This document shows positions 24,216 to 33,688 of a DNA stretch of 64,000 nt, piece after piece (position 1 is the stretch's first letter; each line of letters opens with the position of its first letter). The notes under the pieces were generated by a model. The model had not been told where the DNA came from. It searched no databases and worked only from the letters and a program-made list of their open reading frames with translations. Both the position numbers and the translations under genes were made by a program. This DNA is from Tindallia magadiensis (GTDB taxonomy: Bacteria > Bacillota > Clostridia > Peptostreptococcales > Tindalliaceae), in NCBI RefSeq assembly GCF_900113635.1, contig NZ_FOQA01000003.1, forward strand, positions 48,496 to 112,495. Reading direction: 5' to 3'.

Positions 24216-25223
24216 ATGAAAGAATTAAAATGGATGCTGATACCATTACTGATTACAATGATGGTAACAACGGCTTTTGTGCATCCGGATATGAGAGAAG
24301 TTACGATTAAGGCGGGAGAACAGACCTTGGTGGTTGAGAGCCGAAAACATACCGTGGAAGAGGTACTGGCAGAAGCCAATATTCAAATCAGCTCCCAAAA
24401 ACAAGTAAGCCCAGCTTTAGAAGAAAAAACAACCAATGGAATGACCATAAAAGTAAAAGATGTTTTTCCTGTTACGTTAGAAGTAGATGGAGAGAAACAT
24501 CGTATTTATACAGCCGAGCCTCATGTGAAGGCCCTGTTAGATCAAGTGGAAGTTGTTTTAGAAAAAGATGACCTGATACACCCGGCACCGATGAACAGGC
24601 TAAAACCGGAAATGGAAATTCGCATCACCCGGGTAAAAACCGAACCAGATAACGATGTAGAAGAAATCCCTTACCAGGTGCTTACCAAATACACAGCCGA
24701 TCTGGAACCGGGCGAAACCAGAGTGGTGCAGGAAGGAAGTCCTGGACGTCAGATTCTTCAAAAAACCTTGGTTTATCATGACGGCACCCTAAGTGGTTTT
24801 ACCGTGGATGAAAGGCATATCCTAGAAGAAGCACAGGACAAAATCATTGAAAAAGGTAAAGAAAATGTGCTTATCACCGATTCTGGTGAGCTGCTGCATT
24901 ACAAAAAAGTGTATACGATGGAAGCTACCGCCTACGATGCTGGTTATCAGAGTACCGGTAAGCATCCCGGTCATCCTCAATACGGGATTACCAGAAGCGG
25001 CACCCGGGTACGTCCGGGAGTAGTGGCAGTGGATCCTAATGTGATACCCCTGGGAACCAAGCTATATGTAGAATCTGTTAACGGAGGCAGTAATTATGGC
25101 ATTTCCAGCGCCGAGGATACGGGAGGCGCTATCAAAGGAAAAAGAATTGACTTATATTACGAAAGTCGCTCTGAAGCCTTGCGTTTTGGAAGACAACCAG
25201 TTAAAGTATATGTACTGGAGTAA
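24216..25223 (+). CDS. YabE-like secreted cell-wall protein (DUF348, G5, 3D domains)
   Basis: A 335-residue exported protein. A hydrophobic N-terminus (about 5-22) is a signal peptide or anchor. Two DUF348 repeats (about 28-75 and 85-125), a G5-like domain (about 152-230) and a C-terminal 3D domain (about 245-335) follow. The 3D domain has the three conserved Asp, seen in AVDPNVIPLG, SAEDTGG and KGKRIDLYY, as in MltA-like lytic enzymes and Rpf/YabE proteins. It probably acts on peptidoglycan. Its place upstream of rsmA is conserved; the usual intervening rnmV is absent. It has a good GAGGAGG site. Confidence 0.93.
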   Translation: MKELKWMLIPLLITMMVTTAFVHPDMREVTIKAGEQTLVVESRKHTVEEVLAEANIQISSQKQVSPALEEKTTNGMTIKVKDVFPVTLEVDGEKHRIYTAEPHVKALLDQVEVVLEKDDLIHPAPMNRLKPEMEIRITRVKTEPDNDVEEIPYQVLTKYTADLEPGETRVVQEGSPGRQILQKTLVYHDGTLSGFTVDERHILEEAQDKIIEKGKENVLITDSGELLHYKKVYTMEATAYDAGYQSTGKHPGHPQYGITRSGTRVRPGVVAVDPNVIPLGTKLYVESVNGGSNYGISSAEDTGGAIKGKRIDLYYESRSEALRFGRQPVKVYVLE

Positions 25224-25280
25224 GGCAGGCTATAGGAAATCTGGTTACATGCCATCACCATCAAGGAAGCAGGAAATCAT

Positions 25281-26186
25281 ATGACACCCATGGAAAAAAT
25301 TCGAAAACTAAGAGAAAGCGGGAACTTTCACTTTACGAAAAGCTTGGGCCAAAATTTTCTGACGGATGAAAACATCCTGGATAAATTGGTTCGGGCTGCC
25401 GGTATTACCGAAGACGATGCGGTGATTGAAATTGGACCGGGAGCTGGAATTGTCACCGAAAAACTGTTACAGGCAGCCGGTCCGGTATTAGCCGTAGAAA
25501 TTGATAAAGCCTTGATTCCTTTTTTACAGGAAACCTTAGAGCCCTACCCTAATTTCACCCTATGGCATCAAGATGTATTAAAAGCCCCTTTATGCCAATG
25601 GATTCAGGAAAACTCACCGGAACAGCCGGTAAAAATAGTTGCCAATCTACCCTATTATGTAACCACGCCCATTGTGATGAAACTCTTGGAAGAAAACCTT
25701 CCGATTCACAGCATGGTCTTAATGGTGCAAAAGGAAGTAGCCTTGCGAATGGCGGCAAAACCAGGTACCAAAGATTATGGAGCTCTTTCCGTCGCCGTTC
25801 AGCTATATTCTCAGGTTGAAAAAGCCTTTGACGTTTCGCCGAATGTATTTATTCCAAAGCCTAAGGTAGGATCAGCCGTGGTGAAACTAACCATTCATGA
25901 AAAACCACCGGTTCAACTGGATCATCCGGAGCTGTTTTTTACCTTAGTGAAAGCGGCTTTTGGGCAGCGTCGGAAAACCCTTTCCAACGCCTTATCCCAT
26001 CTACGACCAAAAGAAGAAAAACAACAGATATTACAAGTCTTAGAAGCCGCATCCATTGATCCGGTCCGCCGAGGGGAGACTCTGAATATTCAGGAATTTG
26101 CCACTCTTTCCCAATTGTGGCAGAAACAGTTTTTTCATGATACAATGGAGGCACACAAAAAGTCGGAAAGGGTGGAGCGGAAATGA
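25281..26186 (+). CDS. rsmA: 16S rRNA (adenine1518-N6/adenine1519-N6)-dimethyltransferase
   Basis: RsmA (KsgA) dimethylates two adjacent adenines near the 3' end of 16S rRNA during 30S assembly. The 301-residue product has SLGQNFLTD, the SAM-binding EIGPGAGIVTEKLL, the catalytic NLPYYVTTPI and the C-terminal helical domain with FGQRRKTLSNAL. The start ATG 25281 has a weak AGGA site. It overlaps the following peptidase by ATGA, implying translational coupling. Position after the 3D-domain gene is conserved. Confidence 0.97.
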   Translation: MTPMEKIRKLRESGNFHFTKSLGQNFLTDENILDKLVRAAGITEDDAVIEIGPGAGIVTEKLLQAAGPVLAVEIDKALIPFLQETLEPYPNFTLWHQDVLKAPLCQWIQENSPEQPVKIVANLPYYVTTPIVMKLLEENLPIHSMVLMVQKEVALRMAAKPGTKDYGALSVAVQLYSQVEKAFDVSPNVFIPKPKVGSAVVKLTIHEKPPVQLDHPELFFTLVKAAFGQRRKTLSNALSHLRPKEEKQQILQVLEAASIDPVRRGETLNIQEFATLSQLWQKQFFHDTMEAHKKSERVERK

Positions 26187-27295
26187 TCAATCAGGAACGT
26201 CTGAGCAACCTCTTAAAAGAACTGGTAGAAATTGACAGCCCGTCACAGCGGGAAGGTGCTGTGGCAAAAGTGATCCGGGAAAAACTGGAGAACTTAGGGT
26301 TTGAAGTCAAAGAAGATGATGCGGGCAAGAAACTGGACGGAGAAGTAGGGAACTTAATAGCGACTCTGAAAGGAACCACCAAGGGAGATACAATCGGATT
26401 CAGTGCTCATATGGACACGGTTCAGCCAGGCGAAGGCATCAAAGCCATTGTAGAAGACGGTATTATGAAAAGTGCCGGCGACACCATTCTTGGAAGTGAT
26501 GATAAAGCAGGAATCGCTGCTTTTCTGGAAGCGGTTCAAACCATACAGGAAAACCATATTGCCCATGGAGATATTCAAGCCATCTTCACCATTTGGGAAG
26601 AAGGCGGATTGAACGGATCAAAAAATATGGACTACAGCCTTGTGAAAGCTGATAAAGTGTTTGTCATGGATAGTGGCGGACCTATTGGCAGCATTATTAA
26701 TCAGGGGCCGGCCCAAGATAAAATTGCAGCCACTTTTAAAGGAAAAGCCGCTCATGCCGGAGCTGAACCAGAAGCTGGCATCAGTGCTATTCAAATAGCT
26801 GCAAGAGCTATTGACAATATGAAACTTTTAAGAATCGATGAAGAAACAACGGCTAACATCGGTAATATTCAGGGAGGCGGAGCCACCAACATTGTTCCTG
26901 ACAAAGTGGTGATTAATGCTGAAGCACGAAGCCTCAAAGATGACAAATTGGAAGCCCAGACAAAAAGCATGGTAGAAGCCATGGAAAAAGCCGCTAAAGA
27001 CTTTGGCGGCGAAGTAGAGATGGATATTAAACGATTATACACAGCGTTTAAGCTGGAAGAATCCGATCCAATGATTACCGTATTAAAAGAAGTTTTTACG
27101 GAAATGGGTCTGGAACCAGTGATCATGCCTTCTGGTGGAGGCAGTGATACAAATCACTTCAATGCCAACGGTCTGAAAGCCGTCAACTTAAGCGTTGGAA
27201 TGAATAAAGTGCACACCGTTGACGAGTTCATTAAAATCGAAGACTTAGCCAATGGTGCCAGAATGGTTTTAGAGATTATCAAGAAATATGCATAA
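26183..27295 (+). CDS. M20 family metallopeptidase (PepT-like)
   Basis: A 370-residue zinc aminopeptidase/carboxypeptidase-like enzyme. Motifs include SAHMDTVQPGEG, GSDDKAGIAA with the bridging Asp, IWEEGGLNGS with the catalytic Glu, VMDSGG, and a C-terminal histidine in SDTNHFNANG. Between them lies the small dimerisation domain. Members of this PepT-like group hydrolyse di- and tripeptides; the exact specificity is unknown. It overlaps rsmA and is followed by a bidirectional terminator. Confidence 0.9.
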   Translation: MINQERLSNLLKELVEIDSPSQREGAVAKVIREKLENLGFEVKEDDAGKKLDGEVGNLIATLKGTTKGDTIGFSAHMDTVQPGEGIKAIVEDGIMKSAGDTILGSDDKAGIAAFLEAVQTIQENHIAHGDIQAIFTIWEEGGLNGSKNMDYSLVKADKVFVMDSGGPIGSIINQGPAQDKIAATFKGKAAHAGAEPEAGISAIQIAARAIDNMKLLRIDEETTANIGNIQGGGATNIVPDKVVINAEARSLKDDKLEAQTKSMVEAMEKAAKDFGGEVEMDIKRLYTAFKLEESDPMITVLKEVFTEMGLEPVIMPSGGGSDTNHFNANGLKAVNLSVGMNKVHTVDEFIKIEDLANGARMVLEIIKKYA

Positions 27296-27326
27296 AGGCA
27301 TACGTTCATAGCCAGATAAAAGCAAA

Positions 27327-27362
27327 GGAAGAGGACGGCGAAGGCCGCCCTCTTCTCTATTT
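27327..27362. terminator. Bidirectional terminator
   Basis: GAAGAGG-A-CGGC and GCCG-C-CCTCTTC form a strong stem, with TTTTT-type tracts on both sides (plus: CTATTTTTAG; minus: CTTTTGC-rich). It separates the peptidase gene from the convergent ABC exporter operon. Confidence 0.75.
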
Positions 27363-27380
27363 TTAGAGAAAGGAATTTTC

Positions 27381-28163
27381 CTAGAGAAGCTGACTTTCCT
27401 CTGAATCTTCATAGCAATGCCGGCAATATTTCGGTGCCACTTCTTCCCATACTTTCTCCCGACTTTTCTTACTGGTCAGATAATCTTTTAAGATCAACCC
27501 ATCTTTCATTTCAATAATACGGTCAGATTTGGCGGCAATATGATCATTATGAGTGACCAGGATAAACGCCGTATTCAGAGTAGTGTTTATCTCTCTCATT
27601 AATTCATAAACCTGTTCCGTTGTTTCACTGTCTAAATTACCCGTAGGTTCATCGGCTAAAATAATAGCCGGCTCATTAATAAGAGACCGAGCAATGGCTA
27701 CCCGTTGCTGCTGCCCACCGGATAAATCCGTAGCTTTATTGTTTAGTCGCTCTTTTAAGCCCACTAATTCCAACAACTCTTTGGCCCGGCCTTCTTTGGC
27801 TCGGCTGCTGCTATGGCTTTTAATCCAGGTAGGAATCAGCACATTCTCCAAAGCCGTAAATTCTGGCAGCAGATGATGAAACTGAAAAATAAACCCTATA
27901 TTACGATTTCGAAAATCCGCCAGCTCCCGGTCGCTCATGGCGGTGACTTCCCCTTCTTGGAACCATACGCTTCCTTCCGTTGGCCGATCCAAGGCACCTA
28001 AAATATTTAAGAGAGTGGTTTTTCCCGATCCGGAATAACCAATAATAGAAGAAAACTCACCGGTTTCAAACTTTAAATCAATACCGCCAAGTGCTTTTGT
28101 TTTAATAGTCGTACCATATACTTTTGTGATGCCTTTCATCTCTAACAAGGATACACACCCCAC
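27381..28163 (-). CDS. ABC transporter ATPase, LolD/MacB type
   Basis: This 260-residue ATPase has Walker [10 protein letters not shown], signature [10 protein letters not shown] and Walker [13 protein letters not shown], with the LolD/MacB-type [12 protein letters not shown] sequence. It forms an exporter with the FtsX-type permease and HlyD-like protein upstream on the same strand. It has an extra tail of about 35 residues containing CRHC and an acidic end, which is unusual for this family. The start is GTG 28163 by frame, but a TTG at 28148 behind GGGGTG is also possible. It is the last gene of the operon. Confidence 0.9.
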   Translation of the reverse strand: MGCVSLLEMKGITKVYGTTIKTKALGGIDLKFETGEFSSIIGYSGSGKTTLLNILGALDRPTEGSVWFQEGEVTAMSDRELADFRNRNIGFIFQFHHLLPEFTALENVLIPTWIKSHSSSRAKEGRAKELLELVGLKERLNNKATDLSGGQQQRVAIARSLINEPAIILADEPTGNLDSETTEQVYELMREINTTLNTAFILVTHNDHIAAKSDRIIEMKDGLILKDYLTSKKSREKVWEEVAPKYCRHCYEDSEESQLL

Positions 28164-28292
28164 TATTCCATCTTCCTGTCATTGATCTTCAATCCCTAAC
28201 TCCTACTCTTTACTCCTTATCCTCCATCTTCCATCTTCTATCCTCTATCTCTTACGCCCTGCTCCCTATTACTCCCTAGCCTCTATTAATCC
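28164..28292. other. Pyrimidine-rich spacer between exporter genes
   Basis: The 129 bases consist almost only of C/T-rich words such as CTCCATCTTCC and TATCCTCTATC on the plus strand (purine-rich in the transcript). No reading frame is supported. It lies within the operon, between permease and ATPase. Confidence 0.6.
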
Positions 28293-29510
28293 CTATCCCC
28301 GAATCACATCAATCGGGTTTAACTTTGCCGATTTTCTTGCCGGAATCAGTGCTGAAATCACACTGGCCGTAGTAGCAATGGCAACAATAACAGCGGCGGC
28401 GGCCGGATCAAATTCTAAAGGAAACAAGGCTCGTCCTGTGGCTCGGGCAGTACCCCAGAGAAACAGCTGTGTCAGCAAGAATCCAAACAGAATGCCCAGC
28501 AAAGAACCGAGAAAGCCCAGTAATCCACCTTGCATCAGAAAAATACGGCTAGCACTGTGGCTGGGTGTTCCCATGGCTTTCAAAATACCAATCTGCTTGG
28601 ATTTCTGAACCACGGAGACAGCCAGTACACTGGCGATTCCTAAGGTAATTGCCAGCAACACAAAAACTTGAATCGTAATGGAAGAACCGCTCTGACTCTG
28701 AAGTGCCGATAGTAAATCCGCATTCTGTTCTTTCCAATGGTCAATGGTAATGCCTTGAAACTGGCTTTCCAAGTTTTCTGCCAGACGATCGGCCGCAAAC
28801 ACATCTCGGATCTGGGTTTCCAGCCGGTCAATATCATCCCCCATGCCTAACAAGCGTTGTGCTCGACTCAAATCTAAAAAAATCCAACTTTCATTAATGG
28901 ACTGACTTCCCAGATCAAAAATACCTTTAACAGTAAAAACCTGCCGGCTGTCACCGGGCAGTTGGAAAGTAAGGTTATCGCCTAATTGCAACTGATATTC
29001 CTCGGCTAAGCTGCTTCCTACAAGAATCTGATTTCCCTCCAGTTGGATGGAGCCTTCTTCTAAACCATCTTCCAACTGATACAGTTCATTGGCTCGTTCC
29101 GGCAACACTCCCCGAAATACAATCGGAGCCGAAACACCGCTTCTCAGCAAAAAACCATTTCCCTGAACCAGCGGAGATACAGCCGTCATTTCCGGATGCT
29201 GATCCAAGGCTTCCATCAAAGGCCGCCATTCTTTCAGCCTTTCATCTTCCTGCTGAAAATTGCCATCTATACGATGGGTATAAGAGGTGGATGAGGAATA
29301 ACTTTCCCCAGAAAAACGATTATCGCCGCTAAAAATAATATGGGCACTGCTGCCCACCGTATTATCAATCAGATTTGCCTGCAAACCGCTGATTAAAGTG
29401 CCAAGAAATACTTGTACCGCTACACCTACCGCAATCCCTAACATAATAAAGGCGGTCTGACCCCGTCCGTCCTTTAAAAACCGAAAGGCCACCTTCCATT
29501 CAAATCCCAT
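28293..29510 (-). CDS. FtsX-type ABC transporter permease (MacB/LolC-like)
   Basis: A 405-residue permease of the MacB core/FtsX fold. TM1 is at about 17-42, a large extracellular MacB_PCD region follows (about 43-265), then TM2-TM4 (about 275-300, 325-350 and 365-390), ending NPIDVIRG, the family's usual C-terminus. The start has AAAGGAGGTG. It pairs with the downstream ATPase and the upstream HlyD-like adaptor, 25 bases away. Such trios export peptides, lipids or drugs; the substrate is not indicated. Confidence 0.9.
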   Translation of the reverse strand: MGFEWKVAFRFLKDGRGQTAFIMLGIAVGVAVQVFLGTLISGLQANLIDNTVGSSAHIIFSGDNRFSGESYSSSTSYTHRIDGNFQQEDERLKEWRPLMEALDQHPEMTAVSPLVQGNGFLLRSGVSAPIVFRGVLPERANELYQLEDGLEEGSIQLEGNQILVGSSLAEEYQLQLGDNLTFQLPGDSRQVFTVKGIFDLGSQSINESWIFLDLSRAQRLLGMGDDIDRLETQIRDVFAADRLAENLESQFQGITIDHWKEQNADLLSALQSQSGSSITIQVFVLLAITLGIASVLAVSVVQKSKQIGILKAMGTPSHSASRIFLMQGGLLGFLGSLLGILFGFLLTQLFLWGTARATGRALFPLEFDPAAAAVIVAIATTASVISALIPARKSAKLNPIDVIRG

Positions 29511-29535
29511 GAACCCACCTCCTTTCCTGGTAATC

Positions 29536-30747
29536 TTAAGGCTTTACAAGACTTTCGCCAGCTTCCAGCCCTTCTAATACCAGGATTTTTTCCAGACCAA
29601 TGCTTTCTGTCCGCGGTAATATTCGTTCTTCCTGCTGGCCATTTTCCAGTACTATGACCCGGACTGGGTCTCGTCCGGCCAGATAAGCAACAGGCAGTAA
29701 TAAAGCATCTTCCAATACCCGAACTTCTATTTCAGCCTGCAAGGTTAAATCTTCAATTAAAAAGTCCGCCTTTTCTTCCATCTCTAATTGGACCAGTACC
29801 GTTCCCGTGTCCGCATCTACTCTGGGAGCAATGCGGCTGACACGAGCCGAAACCTCCCGTGACGGATAGGCTTCCGGCCAAAGCAAGGCAGGTTGCCCAA
29901 CTTCCAGCAGGGCAATATTTCGTTCGTCAATTTCCACTTCAGCAATGAAAGAAGTTTCTCGGACAAGGGTCAGCAGCGGATCTCCCTTTTGTGCCAGTTC
30001 TCCCACTTCCCGATGGGTTTCCAAAACCTTGCCGGGGATGGGAGAGGATAACTGATAGCGATTCCTTTCCTGTTGAAGGTTTTCCATCTGCACCTCTGCT
30101 TGTTCCAGAAGTGCCAGCGATTCCGTTGTTTCACTGCCACCGGGAGAGTAAACTTCCACATCTTTTCTTGCTGTAGCGATTTGAAGCTCCAGTTTTTCCA
30201 GCTCCTGTACAGACTGTTCCCATAAATCCATGGCCTTTTCTGTGGCTTCCAATGTTTCCAGAGGAAGTGCCCCTTGTTCATATAAGCGACGGTGACGGTG
30301 TAAGCGTCGCTGGAGGTCTTCTTCTTCCAGTGCCAGCTCTTCTTGCCGGACAGATTGTTCCAATAGGAGAGATTCCAGGCGATTCCTAGCTTCTGGTAAA
30401 CGATTTTCAGCAATGTTTCGATGCTGTGCCTGGGCTACAGCGACAGCCGCTGCCTGCTGGCGAAGCTGCCACTGTAGATCTTCGTCATCCAGTTGAACAA
30501 GTAATTGCTCCTTTTCCACCAGATCCCCCTCCGCTACGGTTAAGTCCAGCACCTGGCCGGTCACCTGAGCCTGCAGGTAAAAGGGAGATCCTGTTAGCCG
30601 ACCGGTGGCCGTTAACACCTGCCGGAAAGTTTGTGGCTGTATTTCCAACAGCTCATTTTCTTCTGAAGCAGGCATCAATAGGAAAAATGCCATGCCAAAG
30701 GTCAGAATTATCATTAATAAGATAAGGATTTTTTTCTTTTGCTTCAT
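29536..30747 (-). CDS. HlyD/MacA-like membrane fusion protein
   Basis: This 403-residue adaptor has an N-terminal membrane anchor (about 7-25), a biotinyl-lipoyl domain split around a long coiled coil (about 95-230, rich in Glu/Gln/Leu) and a C-terminal beta-barrel and membrane-proximal domain (about 250-400). It is the first gene of the minus-strand exporter operon and has GAGGTGA before its ATG. In Gram-positive MacAB-like systems this protein links the permease to the cell-wall space. Confidence 0.88.
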   Translation of the reverse strand: MKQKKKILILLMIILTFGMAFFLLMPASEENELLEIQPQTFRQVLTATGRLTGSPFYLQAQVTGQVLDLTVAEGDLVEKEQLLVQLDDEDLQWQLRQQAAAVAVAQAQHRNIAENRLPEARNRLESLLLEQSVRQEELALEEEDLQRRLHRHRRLYEQGALPLETLEATEKAMDLWEQSVQELEKLELQIATARKDVEVYSPGGSETTESLALLEQAEVQMENLQQERNRYQLSSPIPGKVLETHREVGELAQKGDPLLTLVRETSFIAEVEIDERNIALLEVGQPALLWPEAYPSREVSARVSRIAPRVDADTGTVLVQLEMEEKADFLIEDLTLQAEIEVRVLEDALLLPVAYLAGRDPVRVIVLENGQQEERILPRTESIGLEKILVLEGLEAGESLVKP

Positions 30748-31112
30748 GGGCCATCACCTCTGCTTTCTAAAATTCCGATACCTTTATCCGATGAGGACCA
30801 CAGCTAAGACCCTTTCTTCTACAAAAAGGGAGATAAGCGGTGCGGCGTCTCATTTATCAAAGGTATAATAGCTGAATACCCATTAGAAAAAGGGTCGAAT
30901 CATTCAAATCCTTCCAATACATTCTAAGGTATTAATAAAATTTCAAAAAAACGGATGAAAAAAGAGTTTATCAGCAGGAAGAGAAAGGATTTTTTGTAGA
31001 TTTTTCCAGCACTTTCTGATATAATCACCCTGAAACCGTCAGTCACCAAAGGGTTTCAAAAAACCTTAGGAATACAGATTAAAAACGATGGAATACGATA
31101 GATAGGGCGTGA
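30748..31112. other. Divergent intergenic region between exporter and LCP genes
   Basis: No gene is supported. It must hold promoters in both directions. On the plus strand a perfect TATAAT lies at 31020-31025 without a good -35. On the other side GGTATAATAGCTGAATACC (about 30864-30882) is an imperfect palindrome. A 7-bp stem (TGAAACC/GGTTTCA) lies at 31031-31058 in the probable LCP leader. Confidence 0.45.
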
Positions 31113-32189
31113 ATGATTTTGAAAAAATTGTTTATCAGGGTATTTTTGATGGCCTTTTTATGCTTTACACTGCTTTTTACCGGTGTCTTTGCTGCCTTCA
31201 ATACCTTTATGCAAGACTCTCATCCTAATGCGGACGTGCCGGTAATACGGGATAGGGAAGACCAAGAATTTGATGATCAGGAGGCAGAACCTTTTGAAAG
31301 AGATCAGCTTCGTCGGCTGGTAAATAAAAGTAACCGGGTTAATGCTGTGTTGTTGGGACTGGATGGTGGTCGAAGTGACACCATGATGTTTATTTCCTTT
31401 GATCCGGATGAGCCGCAAATGGACATTATTTCTATTCCCCGAGATACCTACTACCCTCGGAAAGGCTATGATGGTCTGGGACAGAAAAAAATCAATGCAG
31501 CCTATGCGGCTCACGGTGCCGAAGGGGTTAAGAGCATTGTCAGTGATTTGTTGTACGATGTTCCGGTACATTACTATGTCACTTTAACCTATCAGGGAGC
31601 TGCATCTGTCGTGGATGCCATAGGCGGTGTTCCTATGTATATCCCTCAGCGGATGTATTACCGGGATCCTTATGACAGTCCGCCGCTAGTCATTGACTTT
31701 GCACCGGGCAACCATGTTCTGAAAGGGCAGGATGCGGTGAAATTTTTACGTTATCGTCAGGCTGCTCCTGGTTCCGGTGCCATGGATCGCAACGGAGATT
31801 TAGGGCGGGTAGAAGCCCAGCAGGAATTTATGAAAAACGCCATGAAACAAGCCATGAGTTTAGGAAACCTGCCAACCTTGGCCAGTTCCGCCTTCCGATT
31901 TGTACGGACGGATGTGGAGCTGCAAGATTTGGTACGTTATGCTAACCAGGCTCGAAATATGAATCCGGATACCATGACGACTTTTACCTTACCGGGAGAA
32001 GCTCGAATGCAGAGTGGGTTGTCCTATTTCTTCCACCATGGGTTGGAAACTCGGCAGCTATTGATTCATATCTACTCAAACGGTGAAGTAACCGCTGATC
32101 TGGAAGAAGCTCGAAGATTGGAAGAGGAAGCGAACGGTACGGCTGATGAAGAAGAGGAAGAGACAGAAACAGACAGTTCCAACTCTTAA
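31113..32189 (+). CDS. LytR-CpsA-Psr (LCP) family cell-wall ligase
   Basis: The 358-residue protein has a membrane anchor (about 7-28), an acidic linker (40-60) and a large extracellular LCP domain starting NAVLLGLDGGRSDTMMFIS, with SIPRDTYYP, KINAAYAAHG, and FLRYRQ containing the conserved Arg residues. LCP enzymes transfer polyprenyl-phosphate-linked polymers such as teichoic acids or capsule to peptidoglycan. The C-terminus is a Glu/Thr-rich tail. It is a single-gene unit ended by the terminator at 32230-32275. Confidence 0.93.
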   Translation: MILKKLFIRVFLMAFLCFTLLFTGVFAAFNTFMQDSHPNADVPVIRDREDQEFDDQEAEPFERDQLRRLVNKSNRVNAVLLGLDGGRSDTMMFISFDPDEPQMDIISIPRDTYYPRKGYDGLGQKKINAAYAAHGAEGVKSIVSDLLYDVPVHYYVTLTYQGAASVVDAIGGVPMYIPQRMYYRDPYDSPPLVIDFAPGNHVLKGQDAVKFLRYRQAAPGSGAMDRNGDLGRVEAQQEFMKNAMKQAMSLGNLPTLASSAFRFVRTDVELQDLVRYANQARNMNPDTMTTFTLPGEARMQSGLSYFFHHGLETRQLLIHIYSNGEVTADLEEARRLEEEANGTADEEEEETETDSSNS

Positions 32190-32229
32190 CGATTCTCTTA
32201 GTCACATCAAAAGAAATAGATCAGAAAAA

Positions 32230-32275
32230 ACCGCTAAAGTATCTCCTGAGGGAGACATTGCCTTAGCGGTTTTTT
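32230..32275 (+). terminator. Terminator after LCP gene, repeat copy A
   Basis: CCGCTAA and TTAGCGG arms with interior loops, followed by TTTTTTTATTTT. Bases 32263-32312 are identical to 34421-34470 downstream of the PIN-like gene. Confidence 0.85.
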
Positions 32276-32312
32276 TATTTTAACGCATTTGACCTTTAAT
32301 GATCGATTATCC
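32263..32312 (+). repeat. 50-bp direct repeat, left copy
   Basis: Identical base for base to 34421-34470. The similarity extends upstream into the hairpin's left arm (GCTAAAG and ATCTCC shared). It includes the terminator's right arm, the T-run and a GCATTTGACCTTTAATGATC segment. The pair flanks the XRE / M78 / PIN-like genes. Confidence 0.9.
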
Positions 32313-32392
32313 GTTTTCAATTGTCAATTCTTGTTAAGCACTATTCACCGCTGTTACTTTTTATTTCTTGAATTTGAAAAAAACTGCTAATT

Positions 32393-32421
32393 TTGACATA
32401 TTTTGTTATTTATAGTATCAT
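32393..32421 (+). promoter_or_regulatory. Sigma-A-type promoter of the XRE islet
   Basis: Perfect TTGACA at 32393-32398, 17-base spacer, TATCAT at 32416-32421. It lies 45 bases upstream of the XRE ATG, so the islet carries its own promoter. Confidence 0.65.
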
Positions 32422-32466
32422 GTAGTTGAAAGAGGCATACGATAGAATTGAAAGGAGGCTCAAACG

Positions 32467-32829
32467 ATGAAAACTTTATCAACTAAAAAACTAGCTGAAG
32501 CCATTAAGAGCTTAAGAAAAGAAAAAGGGTATACAAAAGGAGAACTGGGAAAAATAACTGGCATCAACAGAATTATGATTGGTCGTATTGAAAGAGAAGA
32601 CTTTATTCCATCTATTGTTCAGTTTGAAGCCTTATCAAATGTTCTGGGTTTTGATCTTACAGAAATGTTTGTGGAGAAGGAAAGAACCAACTCTTTTGTT
32701 GCGCTTCGCAGTGAAGCATTAAGCGATAGTGAAAAAGAAGGCGTAGATAAGTTATTCACGATGATGTTGTCCCTTAGACAGCAAATTCAATTAAGGAGAT
32801 CCTTTGAAAATGAATCCAGTCAAGCTTAA
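32467..32829 (+). CDS. XRE-family transcriptional regulator
   Basis: The product is 120 residues with an N-terminal Xre/Cro helix-turn-helix (about residues 8-65), including KGELGKITGINRIMIGRIER. The C-terminal half is short and charged and may contact the protease encoded next. AAAGGAGG precedes ATG 32467. It overlaps the following M78 peptidase gene by about 20 bases. In ImmA/ImmR-type pairs the XRE protein is cleaved by the adjacent metallopeptidase; that role is inferred here. First gene of the three-gene islet. Confidence 0.88.
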   Translation: MKTLSTKKLAEAIKSLRKEKGYTKGELGKITGINRIMIGRIEREDFIPSIVQFEALSNVLGFDLTEMFVEKERTNSFVALRSEALSDSEKEGVDKLFTMMLSLRQQIQLRRSFENESSQA

Positions 32830-33688
32830 TGAAGTACAAATAGATGAGATCCGCAAACTTGCTGGAGAAAAACGCCGTTCTCTAGGCTTTGTTGAAACAC
32901 CGATAGCAAACGACATATTTACAATTCTTGATAAGTTAGACATCATGCTGCTGGAATATCCTATTGAGCCTGAAGGTGATAAACCGGCTTTTTCTGCTGT
33001 CATTATGTATTCTGAAGAAGACGATAATAAACTTACTTTTTTCGGACTTAACACTGCTGATTATTATGATAAACAGATCTTTGCAATTGCTCATGAGCTG
33101 TATCACTATTTCACTAAATCCGGCTCGCATCTCAGTAGGCCGGAAGATGAAGAAAGTAGCCTTATTGAGGTAAAAGCTAATCGCTTTGCAGCAGAGTTTT
33201 TGTTGCCTGAAACGGCTCTTGAAAGCATTGTACTCGATGAATTTAAGACATCTTCATTAAAGAAAGTCCAACATAAAGCGCTTCTGAGATTTATCGCCAG
33301 GCTCCACTGCACTTGGTGGCTTCCTTACCGTTCTCTTGTTAAAAGACTTTATGAAATCGAAGCGATATCATCAGAACAGTATAGGGAGTTATACGCTGTT
33401 AATGAGAGAGATCCGGAAGGTGAGTATTTTAAAACCGGTCGCGCCATTAATAAGGAAGAATTCCTTAAACTGAATAAACCTACTAAAAATATTGGCACTT
33501 CTCCCAATGAAATCGAGATCATCATTAGAAACTTTGAAGACAACCTCATTGATGAAGATAAATTTGCAGAAGCTTTAAGTCTTTTCAATAAAACACCCGA
33601 TGAATTCGGTTATGAGATAAAAGTTTCTCAAGATGACATAGATGAGCTTGATGCTTTCTTTAGTGGGGAGAATGATGATGAAGATTAA
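32810..33688 (+). CDS. ImmA/IrrE-family (M78) metallopeptidase
   Basis: The 292-residue protein has the zinc motif HELYH at residues 95-99 inside AIAHELYHYF and the third ligand region at 120-133 (EVKANRFAAEFLLP), the standard ImmA/IrrE pattern. The C-terminal 130 residues have no recognised domain and end in an acidic tail. ATG 32810 is taken as start; TTG 32804 is possible. It overlaps both neighbours (XRE and the PIN-like gene), implying coupled translation of all three. Relatives cleave XRE repressors to derepress mobile elements or toxin genes. Confidence 0.9.
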   Translation: MNPVKLNEVQIDEIRKLAGEKRRSLGFVETPIANDIFTILDKLDIMLLEYPIEPEGDKPAFSAVIMYSEEDDNKLTFFGLNTADYYDKQIFAIAHELYHYFTKSGSHLSRPEDEESSLIEVKANRFAAEFLLPETALESIVLDEFKTSSLKKVQHKALLRFIARLHCTWWLPYRSLVKRLYEIEAISSEQYRELYAVNERDPEGEYFKTGRAINKEEFLKLNKPTKNIGTSPNEIEIIIRNFEDNLIDEDKFAEALSLFNKTPDEFGYEIKVSQDDIDELDAFFSGENDDED

